DNA of 64,000 nucleotides, from assembly GCF_028686475.1 (NCBI RefSeq), contig NZ_JAQUCA010000001.1, positions 62,001-126,000 of the forward strand. Direction: 5' to 3'. The position numbers were made by a program, and so were the translations under genes. Source of the stretch: Giesbergeria sp. (GTDB lineage Bacteria > Pseudomonadota > Gammaproteobacteria > Burkholderiales > Burkholderiaceae_C). Of the stretch, positions 16,408 through 26,561 are shown piece by piece. The notes beneath the pieces were generated by a model. That model ran no database searches, was not told the origin of the DNA, and saw nothing but the letters and a program-made list of their open reading frames with translations. Position 1 is the stretch's first letter; every line of letters begins with the position of its first letter.

Positions 16408-19109
16408 GCGCCTTCACACCCAAACGCTACCAAGAGCAAGTGCTGGAGAGCGTGCAAGCCTATTTCAAGGCTTGCCACGAACTGCCGTCGCCCTCGATAG
16501 CCTTTACCGCCACCACCGAACGCTTATGGGGGCAAGGCAACCCCTACTACCCCTTGACGGGATTTCCGCCGGATATGCCCTACTTTTGCTTGCGTGTGCC
16601 CACCGGCGGCGGCAAAACTTGGCTGGCCGCCAAGAGCGTGCAGCTGGTCAATACGCACCTGCTACGCTGTGAACACAGCGTTATCCTGTGGCTGGTGCCC
16701 AGCAAGCCCATCCGTGAGCAGACCCTCAAGGCACTCAAAAATCGCGCCCACCCTTACCATGCCGCACTGCGCGAGGCTGGCCCTATCACCGTATTGGATT
16801 TGGACGAGGCCAAAAGCATCACCCGCGCCACCTTGGACAGCTCTACCACCATCATCGTGGCCACGCGACAAGCGTTTCAAGTGGAAGAGGAAGAATGCCG
16901 CAAGGTGTACCAGTCCAGTGGCGCACTAATGCACCACTTTGACAACCTGTCACCCGCACAGCGCGATGCTTTGTTACGCGATGGTGAAGGCACAGAGCGC
17001 ACCACGCCCTATTCACTCGCTAACGTGTTGCGCTTGCGCCGCCCGTTTGTCATTGTGGACGAAGCGCACAACAGCCGCACCGAATTGGCTTTTGATATGC
17101 TGGCACGCTTTCGCCCCAGCGGGGTCATGGAGCTTACCGCCACGCCGGATTTGGAACGCACACCCAGCAACGTGCTACACAGCGTGTGCGCCGCCGAGTT
17201 GAAGGCGGAAGAAATGATCAAGCTGCCAGTGCTGCTGCAAACCGAACCGAATTGGCAGCAGTGTTTGGCCGATGCCCTTGGCCGCCGTGAGGCGCTGCAC
17301 CAGCTGGCCGCTGAAGAACAGCGTGCCGGTGCGCCCTATTTGCGCCCCTTGGTGCTGATACAGTCCGAGCCGCGCCGCGCCGGTGTGGAAACACTGGATT
17401 TTGAGCGGGTGAAAAACGAGTTGCTCAGCAACCACAATATCCCGGCCCACGAGATAGTAGTGGCCACTGGCGACGAAAAAGGGCTAGAGCAAATCGAGGC
17501 CGATTACCCATTGGGCATTGCCGACCCAGCTTGTCCAGTCAAGTTTGTTATCACCCAGAAGGCACTGGCCGAGGGCTGGGATTGCCCGTTTGCCTATATT
17601 TTGGTGAGCATGGCATCGTTATCGTCGGCCACGGCGGTAGAGCAATTGCTGGGGCGCGTGTTGCGCCAGCCAGGGGCCAGCCAGCGGCAGGCCAAGGCGC
17701 TCAACCAATCCTATGCCTTCGTGGTCTCGCGCAACTTTGCCGACACCGCTGGGGCTTTGCGTGACCGGCTGGTGGCTGGCGCTGGTTTCGAGAAGCGCGA
17801 GGTGGCAGAGTTTGTCACCGCTGCCAAGGCAGAACAGGCGCGACTGGACTTGGAAGGCCACGCTGGGCGTGTCGTGGTTCGCCCCGTCACCATTACCCTG
17901 CCAGAAAAGCCCAACCTGAAAAGCGTGCCCAAACCTGTGCGCGACAAGGTCAGCTGGGATGGCAAACTCAACACCCTGACCATTAGCACCCCACTGACCG
18001 AGGACGAGGCCGAAGTTCTCAGCGCTTCAGTCACCTCGGAAACTGCCGCAGCGGCCATCGTACAAGCCGCCGAAGCCAGTCGCACCACGGCCATCGAGTT
18101 CTTTCAGACTCCTGCCGAATTGGGGGTGCGCTTTGCTGTGCCGCAGTTGGCCTTGCGTGTGCAGGGTGAGCTGATTTTGTTCGATGACCCGGAGGTATTG
18201 GAATACCCGTGGGACTTGTCACCCTACGATGCGGCCCCCACTGCCGATGAGCTGTTCTTACTCGGCGCTGGCCTGAAAGTGGCCGAAGGTGGGGAGATTG
18301 ACGTGGATAACGCTTCTGGTCGCGTGACTGCGCGTTTTTTGCCTGAACTGCAACGCGATTTGGGGTTGGTCTATCAGCCCGAACACTGGGATACCATTCG
18401 CCTTGCCACTTGGCTTTGCCGCAACTTGCCAGAACCATCTTTAACCCACACCAGCAAACAGGCTTTTGTGGCGGCATGGCTGGTTGATTTGCTGCGCCGG
18501 GAGGGCTTCACCTTAGCGCGTGCCAATGTGCAAAAATTTTTGATACGCCAGCTGTTAGAAGCGCGTATCCGAGACTTGCGCCAGCAGGCGGTGAGCAAAG
18601 CCTACCAGCAACTGCTGTTTGGCAGCGATGTTGCATCGCGTGTAGCGATAACCGACCAGTATGCCTTTGAGTTTCACGCCCAAGCCTACGCCCCCAGCCG
18701 CGATTACGACGGGCGCTTTGGTACCTTCGATTTCCGCAAACATTTTTATGGCCGTATCGGTGATTTCGACAGCAAAGAAGAGTTCGAATGCGCTTGCCAG
18801 CTGGATATATGGGCGCAGCAAGGCCGCATCGAGTTTTGGGTACGCAACCTGGTGCGGCGCGAAGCTTGCTCGTTTTTTCTACAAAAAGCTGATGGCCGGT
18901 TTTACCCAGATTTTCTGTGCCAGTTACCCGGCAACACAGACCACCCAAATGCCATTCTTGCAGTGGAATACAAAGGCGCAGACCGCTGGAATAATGCCGA
19001 AGACGACCGCCTGATGGGTGGCCTCTGGGCCAAGCTGTCCGAAGGCCGTTGCCGCTTCGTGATGCTCAAGGAGAGGCGCTGGGATAGGATAGCAGAGGCG
19101 CTGCAATAA
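16404..19109 (+). CDS. res: Type III restriction endonuclease subunit Res
   Basis: Res is the ATP-dependent translocase and nuclease of type III systems; it acts in complex with Mod. The 901-residue protein has the superfamily 2 helicase motifs: Walker A VPTGGGKTW (about residue 65), DEAH-type IVDEAHNS (about 217), motif III TATPD, and motif VI-like QLLGRVLRQPG. Near the C-terminus a PD-(D/E)xK-like nuclease core is visible (FYPDFLCQL followed by LAVEYKGAD, about residues 832-857). It overlaps the small upstream gene by 4 bases. No frameshift is seen, so the system looks intact. Confidence 0.94.
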   Translation: MSAFTPKRYQEQVLESVQAYFKACHELPSPSIAFTATTERLWGQGNPYYPLTGFPPDMPYFCLRVPTGGGKTWLAAKSVQLVNTHLLRCEHSVILWLVPSKPIREQTLKALKNRAHPYHAALREAGPITVLDLDEAKSITRATLDSSTTIIVATRQAFQVEEEECRKVYQSSGALMHHFDNLSPAQRDALLRDGEGTERTTPYSLANVLRLRRPFVIVDEAHNSRTELAFDMLARFRPSGVMELTATPDLERTPSNVLHSVCAAELKAEEMIKLPVLLQTEPNWQQCLADALGRREALHQLAAEEQRAGAPYLRPLVLIQSEPRRAGVETLDFERVKNELLSNHNIPAHEIVVATGDEKGLEQIEADYPLGIADPACPVKFVITQKALAEGWDCPFAYILVSMASLSSATAVEQLLGRVLRQPGASQRQAKALNQSYAFVVSRNFADTAGALRDRLVAGAGFEKREVAEFVTAAKAEQARLDLEGHAGRVVVRPVTITLPEKPNLKSVPKPVRDKVSWDGKLNTLTISTPLTEDEAEVLSASVTSETAAAAIVQAAEASRTTAIEFFQTPAELGVRFAVPQLALRVQGELILFDDPEVLEYPWDLSPYDAAPTADELFLLGAGLKVAEGGEIDVDNASGRVTARFLPELQRDLGLVYQPEHWDTIRLATWLCRNLPEPSLTHTSKQAFVAAWLVDLLRREGFTLARANVQKFLIRQLLEARIRDLRQQAVSKAYQQLLFGSDVASRVAITDQYAFEFHAQAYAPSRDYDGRFGTFDFRKHFYGRIGDFDSKEEFECACQLDIWAQQGRIEFWVRNLVRREACSFFLQKADGRFYPDFLCQLPGNTDHPNAILAVEYKGADRWNNAEDDRLMGGLWAKLSEGRCRFVMLKERRWDRIAEALQ

Positions 19110-19118
19110 GTAACCACA

Positions 19119-20441
19119 ATGACCACCCCCGACGCCGCTTCAACCACCGCCACACCCAATCCCACCCCCGATAGCCCCTTGATGTCGCTCTACCGCCATG
19201 CCTTGGGGCCGGTGGGCATTGAGCGCAATATCCGGGTGTTCTCCCAGTTTGAGGCCACGGGCCGCACCCGCCCCGGTTGGAACGGGGCCGCTGCCTTTCT
19301 CACCCTGCATTGGATGGTGTTTCACCGGCTGTGGCGGCCAGCGGGTTTGTATGCCTTTTTAGCTGCGCTGCTGCTGGGGCTGTTTTGGTGGGTTGATGCT
19401 GCCACCATGCCCACCTTGGCCTCGGTGCGCTGGTGGCTGTTGTTGGCTTTTGGCGTGGTGGGCACGCTGCTACCGGGCTTGTATGGGGATGCGCTGCTCT
19501 ATGCCCAAACTGAATTGCGCGTTCACAACGCGATTGCCGAAGCACAAACCTTGGCCCAAGCGCGCACCTTGCTGGCACGCCGCGCGGGCAGCAACCGGCG
19601 CATGGGTTGGCAAGCGCTGGCCCATGTGCTGCTACTGGCACTGGGCGGCGTGTTGGCTTTGGTGGGCATGGCTCCCCCACAACAACCCTTGTTAAGCAGC
19701 CAAGCGCCTGAACCTACGATGGCCAGCCCGTTGCCACCCACGCCAACACCAACACCAACGCCAGCTCCAACCCCCATTTTGCCGATACAGGGCGCTACAC
19801 CCACGGTTGCCGCATTGCCACCGACACAGCCAACACCGTCAGCACAGCCGACACCACCGGTATCCGCCCCAACGCCACAGCCGCCGCCCGAAGAAGCCCA
19901 GCGCCTTCCAGCCAAAGTAGCCATCAAGCCCCCACCAGAGCCGCTGCCCAAGCCACAAGCCAAGGTTTACAGCAGCCGAGATGCCAGCCATCCAACACCT
20001 GCGGCCCCAACACCACCCCACCCCGTGCCGGTATTTGTGCCTGCACCAGAGCCAGCACCGGCGCGCCCTAACGCGCCAAGCAAAACACCGGTAAAAACAC
20101 CCGCCAAAACACCGGGCAAGGTAGCGGTACAAACCGCCCGCCCAGCCACACCAGCCGCCAGTGCAGCGGATGAGAAAAAAAAGGAAAAAGACAAAGAAAA
20201 AGACACCGCCACCGGGCGCTTTTTTATCCACGCGGGCACCTTTGCCTTGGCCAGCAATGCAGAAAAAGTCCATGCGCGCATTGAACGCGCGGGCTTGCCC
20301 GCCACACTGCAACACTTTACCAATGCAGACAAAGACTTGATTCGGGTGCGCGTAGGCCCCTTTGCCAGCCGCGCCGAGGCCGACCGCGCCGCTGCCAAGC
20401 TGCGCGCAATGGGCCTAGATGCCATGATTTATGGCCGCTGA
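19119..20441 (+). CDS. Membrane protein with DUF2628-like head, Pro/Thr-rich linker and SPOR domain
   Basis: The 440-residue protein has three parts. The N-terminal region (about residues 20-190) contains several membrane segments and aromatic motifs (WNGAAAFLTLHWMVFHRLWRP) resembling DUF2628. A long Pro/Thr/Ala-rich linker follows (about 200-350), then a short charged lysine stretch. The C-terminus (about 365-440) is a SPOR domain (FFIHAGTFALASNAEKVHARI), which binds denuded septal peptidoglycan. It is therefore probably a cell-envelope or division-site protein. It starts 10 bases after res, but its function looks unrelated. Its 3' end overlaps the convergent transporter gene by 13 bases. 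Confidence 0.85.
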   Translation: MTTPDAASTTATPNPTPDSPLMSLYRHALGPVGIERNIRVFSQFEATGRTRPGWNGAAAFLTLHWMVFHRLWRPAGLYAFLAALLLGLFWWVDAATMPTLASVRWWLLLAFGVVGTLLPGLYGDALLYAQTELRVHNAIAEAQTLAQARTLLARRAGSNRRMGWQALAHVLLLALGGVLALVGMAPPQQPLLSSQAPEPTMASPLPPTPTPTPTPAPTPILPIQGATPTVAALPPTQPTPSAQPTPPVSAPTPQPPPEEAQRLPAKVAIKPPPEPLPKPQAKVYSSRDASHPTPAAPTPPHPVPVFVPAPEPAPARPNAPSKTPVKTPAKTPGKVAVQTARPATPAASAADEKKKEKDKEKDTATGRFFIHAGTFALASNAEKVHARIERAGLPATLQHFTNADKDLIRVRVGPFASRAEADRAAAKLRAMGLDAMIYGR

Positions 20442-21772
20442 ACCAGCGTGGCCTCGGTGGTGGATAAATCGGTCTCGATTAAGGGATTTTCTGGCAAGCG
20501 CGAGGCCAAAATTTTGTCGATGGTTTTGCCATCCATGTCCACCACTTCGAGCTTCCAGCCTTCCCATTGCACGGTATCGGTTTCTTTGGGCAGGCGCCCG
20601 GTCAGCAGCATAATCATGCCACTCAGGGTGTGGTAACGGCCACGCTCTTCTTCGGGCACACTGGCCAAGCCCAGCCGGTCTTTGAGTTCTGGCACCGGAA
20701 TATGGCCATCGAGCAGCCAACTGCCATCTTCGCGCTGCAAGGCCCAAGAGGTTTCGGGGTCACGCGGTTGAAACTCGCCGGTAATGGCTTCAATCAAGTC
20801 TTGCAGCGTGACAATGCCTTGCACCTCGCCGTACTCGTCAATCACAAATGCCATGTGAACATCGGACAGACGGAAGTTGTCGAGCAGCTCCATGCCCGTG
20901 ATGGTTTCGGGCACGTACAGTGCCGCCTGCAAATGCTGGCTAGACAAGGCATGGTCACCTTCGCGCAGGGTGCGCGCCAACCACTGGCGCGCGTTAATCA
21001 CGCCCCGGATGTTATCCATGCCGCCTTGCACCACCGGAAAACGCGCATGGTCAGAATCTTCTATGCGGCGCAGATTTTCTTCAAACGGTGCATCCAAATC
21101 CAAACACACCACATCGCCGCGCGGCACCATCAGTGAGCCGATTTGCCGGTCATCCAAACGGAACACATTGCGTACCATCGTATGCTCGTGCGATTCAATC
21201 ACACCTGCCGTAGTGCCTTCTACCAGCATGGCATGGATTTCTTCTTCCGTCACGGGGCTGCCGCTGGTTTCTTTCACGCCCAACAAGCGCAGCAAAGCGC
21301 GCGTAGAGCCGGACAAAAGCAGCACAAATGGCTTGGTTGCCACCGCCAGCAAATGGATGGGCCGCGCTACCAAGCGGGCAAAGGTTTCTGGATGCGATTG
21401 GCCAATGCGCTTGGGCACCAATTCGCCCACCACAATCGAAAAGTAAGTAATTAACACCACCACCAAACCGGTGGCCGCGTAGCTGCCGTAAGGTTGGGGC
21501 ACGCCCAAATTTTGCAGCGAAACCGCCAAAGGCGCTGCCAAGGCGGCCTCGCCCACAATACCGTTGAGTACCCCAATCGAGGTAATGCCAATTTGAATGG
21601 TCGATAAAAACCGGGTCGGGTCTTCGCCCAATTGTGCGGCAGCTAAGGCGCCGTGGTCGCCCTCATCAATCATCTTTTGTAGCCGGGCTTTGCGCGCCGT
21701 GACCAGCGCAATCTCCGACAAGGCAAACAAGCCATTGAGCAGGATGAGGGCGAAAAGTATTGCTATTTCCAT
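20429..21772 (-). CDS. CNNM/CorC (hemolysin C-like) family membrane protein
   Basis: This 447-residue protein has the order of the CorC/YtfL family: an N-terminal CNNM membrane domain with three to four helices (EIAILFALILLNGLFALSE), a pair of CBS domains (about residues 215-335, including LMVPRGDVVCLD and GIVTLQDLIEAITGEF) and a C-terminal CorC/HlyC domain. Relatives act in magnesium, cobalt or other cation transport; the older name hemolysin is misleading. The N-terminal ATG at 21772 gives the expected start. The gene stands alone and is convergent with the SPOR gene. Confidence 0.92.
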   Translation of the reverse strand: MEIAILFALILLNGLFALSEIALVTARKARLQKMIDEGDHGALAAAQLGEDPTRFLSTIQIGITSIGVLNGIVGEAALAAPLAVSLQNLGVPQPYGSYAATGLVVVLITYFSIVVGELVPKRIGQSHPETFARLVARPIHLLAVATKPFVLLLSGSTRALLRLLGVKETSGSPVTEEEIHAMLVEGTTAGVIESHEHTMVRNVFRLDDRQIGSLMVPRGDVVCLDLDAPFEENLRRIEDSDHARFPVVQGGMDNIRGVINARQWLARTLREGDHALSSQHLQAALYVPETITGMELLDNFRLSDVHMAFVIDEYGEVQGIVTLQDLIEAITGEFQPRDPETSWALQREDGSWLLDGHIPVPELKDRLGLASVPEEERGRYHTLSGMIMLLTGRLPKETDTVQWEGWKLEVVDMDGKTIDKILASRLPENPLIETDLSTTEATLVQRP

Positions 21773-21866
21773 ACAAAGGGAGCCTATTACTCCCTGAAAG
21801 TGGTGAAGCTTTACATTGTATGACTGCGTGCGCGTGCCCGGTTTGCGGGTAAGCGCGCAGACTGGT

Positions 21867-23075
21867 TTAAGCGTTGCGCCCGCGTGGCACTTCTAGCTCA
21901 GACAGGGTACGCAGCAGCGCCCGGTTGACTTCTTCCGGCGGCAGCTCATTTTCTTCGCACAATTGCTGGATGGCAGCGGCGTTGTCTGTCTCTAACAAGG
22001 CGGCCAGTTGCAAACTCGGTGCGTAGGGGCCAGTGCCTTGCACAATCGCATCGTAGATGCGTTCAGACAGCGGAATGCGGTTGAGGATATTGCCGATAGG
22101 CTCGCGCAGTACCAAGTCCAATTGCGAGAACAGCCCACACAAATAGACCTCGCGGCGCAGTTCGTTTTCTACCCCAGCATCCAACAGGCGTGAGGTCAGT
22201 TGCGCGCGCATCACCATCGACTGATAGACCGGGTCTAAATCTGGCTCGGTGCTGGCATGGGGTAACTGGCTGCCCAACCAACGTTGGATGGAACCATAGC
22301 CCATCATCATCAGCCCCCGGCGCAAGGAGTCAATGCCGGTACGCAAGCCCAGTGCCGCCGAGTTGGTGTAGTTCATGAAGCGGTAGGCCAGCACTGGGTC
22401 TTGGCTCAGGATGTCTTCAAAGGTCTCTAGCGATTGCTCGGCATCAATCGCCTGCATCAGCTTGGCGATGGTGGCGTGCGCTGGCTTGGCGTGGCTGTGG
22501 CGCAGGCTGTAAATGACATCTTCGGTCGGCCAACCTACCAAGGCCAAGGCATTGCGCTGGTCTAGGCAGTGCTGCATCACCAGACGGCTGGCGATGCCTT
22601 CGTACATTTGCCCGGCCAAAATAGGGCTGCTGTCTGGCCCGGCGCGCAAGGCGGCCAAAGCCATCTCGGGGCTTAGACTGAGCAAGCTGCTGGTAAAGTA
22701 GCGTGCGACTTCGGCCGGGGGCAGCAGACTCAAATCACCACGCCAGACCAAGCGCTGCCCGCGCGCATGGGCGGCACGCACCTGTTCCAAAATATCGGGG
22801 TTGAGCAACCAGCGTCCCTGCACCTCAATCAAAGGGGCACCGGGGTTGGGATGGCGCAAAAACTCTTGCAGCAAACTGGGTTGCTGCGGGGACAACAACA
22901 CCGGCGGCGAGTTTTCTGACCAAATTTCGCGCAGGGTGCGTAGCAAATGGGGCAGATTGAGCGCCACTGCCTCGTCGCGGGCGTGGACAAACAGCTGCAC
23001 CCCCATCAGCCGCCGGGCGCGGCTCCAGAGTGGCCGATAGCCTAATGTGAGGCTGCCCAGAACCGATTGCACCAT
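21867..23075 (-). CDS. HDOD domain signalling protein
   Basis: The 402-residue protein has an N-terminal EAL-like but degenerate region (about residues 1-190) and a HDOD domain from about 190 (IAKLMQAIDAEQSLETFEDILSQ, then DPVLAYRFMNYTNSAALGL, then a conserved LRRGLMMMG). This is the YuxH-type architecture. HDOD proteins lack HD-hydrolase activity and act in signalling and regulation, often of motility or biofilm. It lies immediately downstream of flgL (18 bases) in the same direction and may be read from the flagellar operon. Confidence 0.85.
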   Translation of the reverse strand: MVQSVLGSLTLGYRPLWSRARRLMGVQLFVHARDEAVALNLPHLLRTLREIWSENSPPVLLSPQQPSLLQEFLRHPNPGAPLIEVQGRWLLNPDILEQVRAAHARGQRLVWRGDLSLLPPAEVARYFTSSLLSLSPEMALAALRAGPDSSPILAGQMYEGIASRLVMQHCLDQRNALALVGWPTEDVIYSLRHSHAKPAHATIAKLMQAIDAEQSLETFEDILSQDPVLAYRFMNYTNSAALGLRTGIDSLRRGLMMMGYGSIQRWLGSQLPHASTEPDLDPVYQSMVMRAQLTSRLLDAGVENELRREVYLCGLFSQLDLVLREPIGNILNRIPLSERIYDAIVQGTGPYAPSLQLAALLETDNAAAIQQLCEENELPPEEVNRALLRTLSELEVPRGRNA

Positions 23076-23093
23076 AAGCGACTAGAACCTTTG

Positions 23094-24500
23094 TTAGGCC
23101 ATGTAATTGAACAGCGAGGTCTTTTGTACCATAGAGTAAGACTTGAGTGCCGCTTCGTAGCCAGTTTGCAGTCCTTGAAATTTGGAAATACCATTGACCA
23201 TGTCCAAATCTTCGGCGCGCGAGCGGTCGGCTTCTAACTGAATCGAGCGATTTTCTTGGTCGCCCATGATGCGGTCAGCGCGGTTGAGTAACTCACCGGC
23301 ATAGCCACGCACGGTATGGATGCGCTCCATCGCTTTATCCAAATTGCCCAAGGCTTGTGCGCTGGCCTGAATGGCCGCATTGTTGTCGGTGGCCCCTTTG
23401 AGTTCGGCAATCGCGGTATCAATCACGCTAAAAAGGCCGCTCTTGGGTTGCAAGGTAAAGGTATCGCCATTGGCGGGGGCCAAGGTGATGGTGCCATCGA
23501 CGGCCTTGGTGGGCGTGGCGTTGATGGTGAATTTCACGCCGGGGATAAATTTGCCCACGGCAGCATCTTCGTTGCCCACGCCAGCAGTGGCCTCGGCGGC
23601 GGCTTGCGAGATTTCGATGTTCAAAGGCTTATCTACCGGAAAATCGGCCAGCGTGACGGGTTCAAATTCCTCGCCCGTGGTAGTGTTGGTTAAGGTGTAG
23701 GTTGCTGTCAGAGTGCCAGCATCGGTGCCGGGGCCAACATTGCTAAACTGAATCGTGTAAGCATCCCCCGTGACAGCGCTCTGGTTCACCACCTCGACCG
23801 TACTGGTACCAATTTTGCGGTTGGGTGTAACCGCTGGGATTCTGGCTTCTGTGCCATCGACGGCACTCGGTGGCAGTTCGGTCAGGGTGCTGGCCTGAAA
23901 GGCCGCATGATAGACACCATCGCGCTCGGACTTGAAGGTAAAAGCGGCATCGCCATCCAAACCAATCGGAATATTGCTGCCGTTGGCGGCTACCTGTCCG
24001 GCCAAGCCGTCAAAGACGTAATCTAAACCCGACGACTGCGGCCCCAGCAGCGGCGATAGCCCACTGCCCAGCGCGGCAAACAGCGGCTGGCCGTTGGTGT
24101 CTTTGCGGCTCGACAGCTCAAACATTTGGTCGCGCAGACTTTGCAGTTGGTTGGCCAAGGTTTGCCGGTCTTTGGGGGTGTGGATGCCATTGCCCGCATT
24201 GACCAAAATTTCACGCACTTCTTGGCTCAGATTGACGGCCTGGCGCAAGGTGGACTCGGCTTGGGCAATTGAGTTGCGTTGCAAATCCAAGGCACGCTGT
24301 TCGGTTTGGATGCGGCTGATGCGTGTTAAAGCGCGTTCGGCTTGGGCAGCGGCTACGGGGTCATCGCTGGGCTTGACCACGCGCTTGCCCGAAGTTAAAT
24401 TTTCTTGCAGGTTGGTCAGTTCGCTGTTGCGCTGGGTAATGTTACGCAAAGCGCTGTCATACTGATTGGCGGTACCGAGGCGGTAGATCGAGGTGCTCAT
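23094..24500 (-). CDS. flgL: Flagellar hook-associated protein 3 (hook-filament junction)
   Basis: FlgL connects the hook-FlgK ring with the flagellin filament. The flagellin-like N-terminal helical region (LGTANQYDSALRNITQRN, TSGKRVVKPSDDP) and the matching C-terminal helix (NGISKFQGLQTGYEAALKSY) are present. At 468 residues it is longer than the roughly 300-320 of enteric FlgL; the extra material is a Thr/Ala/Val-rich central domain (about residues 180-360) that should be exposed on the surface. It is the last flagellar gene of the flgI-J-K-L operon. Confidence 0.95.
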   Translation of the reverse strand: MSTSIYRLGTANQYDSALRNITQRNSELTNLQENLTSGKRVVKPSDDPVAAAQAERALTRISRIQTEQRALDLQRNSIAQAESTLRQAVNLSQEVREILVNAGNGIHTPKDRQTLANQLQSLRDQMFELSSRKDTNGQPLFAALGSGLSPLLGPQSSGLDYVFDGLAGQVAANGSNIPIGLDGDAAFTFKSERDGVYHAAFQASTLTELPPSAVDGTEARIPAVTPNRKIGTSTVEVVNQSAVTGDAYTIQFSNVGPGTDAGTLTATYTLTNTTTGEEFEPVTLADFPVDKPLNIEISQAAAEATAGVGNEDAAVGKFIPGVKFTINATPTKAVDGTITLAPANGDTFTLQPKSGLFSVIDTAIAELKGATDNNAAIQASAQALGNLDKAMERIHTVRGYAGELLNRADRIMGDQENRSIQLEADRSRAEDLDMVNGISKFQGLQTGYEAALKSYSMVQKTSLFNYMA

Positions 24501-24523
24501 GGTGGACTCCGTTCAGTGTGGGC

Positions 24524-26536
24524 TTAGCGGCCTACGGTTTGAATCAGGTTGTCAAAGATGTTTTGCGCGATTTGAATCATCTTGGCCGAGGCTTGGTAGG
24601 CTTGCTGGTATTGAATCAAGCGCGCGGCTTCTTCGTCCAAGTTCACCCCTGACACGGCGGCGCGTTCATTTTCTAAATTACCCGCAATGGTGGTGGACAG
24701 TTGCGCGGCAAATTGGGCGCTTTGGGTGCGGGTGCCAATTTGCGCCATCGCACCCGCAAAACCATCGGTCAGGCTGCCACCATCAAAAATTTTGGCATCG
24801 CGCAGGTTCATCAAGGCTTTGGCGTTGCCCGCATCGCGCACGTAGATGTCGCCATATTGTGGGTCTTTGGCATTGCCCACCACCACGGTGTCACCGGTTT
24901 TTGGCATCCCGTTGAGGGTGATTTCCCAGCCATCCACGCTGATGGTTTGCCCAGGGGTGTAGGTAAACGGGGCGGTCAGTGGGGTGGGTGGGTTGGTAGA
25001 AGTATCTACTGGACTGGCCGTATTGCCGGTCAAGGTAAAAGTAGTCGGCGAAGCTGTGGCATTGAAGGTCAGGGTCACGCCAGTGCCCGTAGGGGGCAAG
25101 GTCAATGCCGGATTGCCTGTGGCCTTGAGGCTCACCAATTGCAAAGAGCCGTCGTTGCTTGGCCCCATTGCGGCATTGATAGCATTGGCTGCAGCCAAAT
25201 CACGTGGCGAAAACCGTGCCGCTTGCATTTGGTTGGCGGCATTTTGCAGCGGGTTAATCAAGAATTGGTCGCCGTCGCTGGCCCCTTCAAAAGCTTCGGT
25301 ATCTGGAGCGGCGGCACCGTTGGTCAGCTTTAAGCCTTGGCCCAGCATCAGGGTATTGAGGTCATCGTTGTCAGTAAAGCTAAACACCTTGCCATCGGCT
25401 TGGCGTGTCACGGTGCCACCACCACCGACAAAGCGCACCACATAATTAGAAGGTTGCAGCTTGCTGGGGTCCACTACCTCCAAGCCCATCGTCAGGTCTG
25501 GGTTTGCATTGCGCTGGCCATTGACGGCATTGCCCAAGGCAATCGGGGTAAACAGATTCTCACCCAAGGCACCATCCAAGGTCAGGCCTTGGCGGTTTTG
25601 CAGGTTCAGGGTTTCACTGATAGAAACGGCCAAGCGCCCCAGCAGGTTGCGCCCTTCGGCCAAATCGTTGTTTTGAAAGCGCATCAAGGCCGATACTTCA
25701 CCGCCGCCCAACACGGCTTCATTGAGTTCGATTTTTTGCGTGCTGCCTGCGGGCGTGAACAACAGTTTTTTCTGTGCGCCGTTGGTGTTAAAGTTTTGCG
25801 GGTCCCCTATCGACAGGCTACCGGCGCGGTCACCCATCACCAGTGGCTGGCTGTTGGCGACAAACAGCGTGACCGAGCCATCATCGGCGGCCACTTGCGA
25901 GGTTTGCACATACTGGTTGATGTCGCGGATGAGCTGGTCGCGCCGGTCGAGCAAATCATTGGCTTGTTGGCCCTTGCCCCGCGCCAAGGTAATCTGGCGG
26001 TTGACTTCGGCCATGTCTTTGGCCAAGTTATTCACCACATTGACACCGTTTTGGGTTTGATAATCCACCGTGGCAGCAATTTCGTCCATACGGCCAGAGG
26101 CATCGCGCATCCGCTTGGCGGTTTCGTCCATGCGCGTTAGCACCACGCCACGCGCGGTCAAATCGTTGGGGGCATTCACCACATCCGAGAGCGCATTCAT
26201 CATGTCATTGATGGCAGCGCCCAAGCCCGAGGTACCGCCCGTAAACACATCTTGCAGTTGCTTGAGGCGGTCTAGGCGCACGGCATCGCCTGCTTGCACC
26301 GAGGCAGCGGCGCTGGCTTGGCGTGTGAGCAATTCGCTGTGGTTACGCAAAATGCCATCCACATCCACCCCGGTACCGATGTAGCCATCGATGGTAGAGT
26401 GGCTGGGCATGGTACGCAAAGACACCGTTTGGCGCGAGTAGCCTTCGGTGTTGACGTTGGCAATGTTGTGGCCAGCGGTCTGGATGGCGGTCTGGTTGAC
26501 CTGCAAGGCGCGTGCGCCAACGTTCAAGAGGCTCAT
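24524..26536 (-). CDS. flgK: Flagellar hook-associated protein 1
   Basis: FlgK forms the first junction ring on the distal hook. The N-terminus (MSLLNVGARALQVNQTAIQT) and the SGHNIANVNTEGYSRQ-type motif (AGHNIANVNTEGYSRQ) are diagnostic, as is the C-terminal coiled segment (VNLDEEAARLIQYQQAYQAS). At 670 residues it exceeds the roughly 550 of E. coli FlgK, with an expanded central domain. A good ribosome binding site (AGGAG) precedes the ATG. It follows flgJ by 25 bases and precedes flgL by 23 bases. Confidence 0.96.
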   Translation of the reverse strand: MSLLNVGARALQVNQTAIQTAGHNIANVNTEGYSRQTVSLRTMPSHSTIDGYIGTGVDVDGILRNHSELLTRQASAAASVQAGDAVRLDRLKQLQDVFTGGTSGLGAAINDMMNALSDVVNAPNDLTARGVVLTRMDETAKRMRDASGRMDEIAATVDYQTQNGVNVVNNLAKDMAEVNRQITLARGKGQQANDLLDRRDQLIRDINQYVQTSQVAADDGSVTLFVANSQPLVMGDRAGSLSIGDPQNFNTNGAQKKLLFTPAGSTQKIELNEAVLGGGEVSALMRFQNNDLAEGRNLLGRLAVSISETLNLQNRQGLTLDGALGENLFTPIALGNAVNGQRNANPDLTMGLEVVDPSKLQPSNYVVRFVGGGGTVTRQADGKVFSFTDNDDLNTLMLGQGLKLTNGAAAPDTEAFEGASDGDQFLINPLQNAANQMQAARFSPRDLAAANAINAAMGPSNDGSLQLVSLKATGNPALTLPPTGTGVTLTFNATASPTTFTLTGNTASPVDTSTNPPTPLTAPFTYTPGQTISVDGWEITLNGMPKTGDTVVVGNAKDPQYGDIYVRDAGNAKALMNLRDAKIFDGGSLTDGFAGAMAQIGTRTQSAQFAAQLSTTIAGNLENERAAVSGVNLDEEAARLIQYQQAYQASAKMIQIAQNIFDNLIQTVGR

Positions 26537-26561
26537 GGTTTAGCTCCTCACGGGTAGGAAA

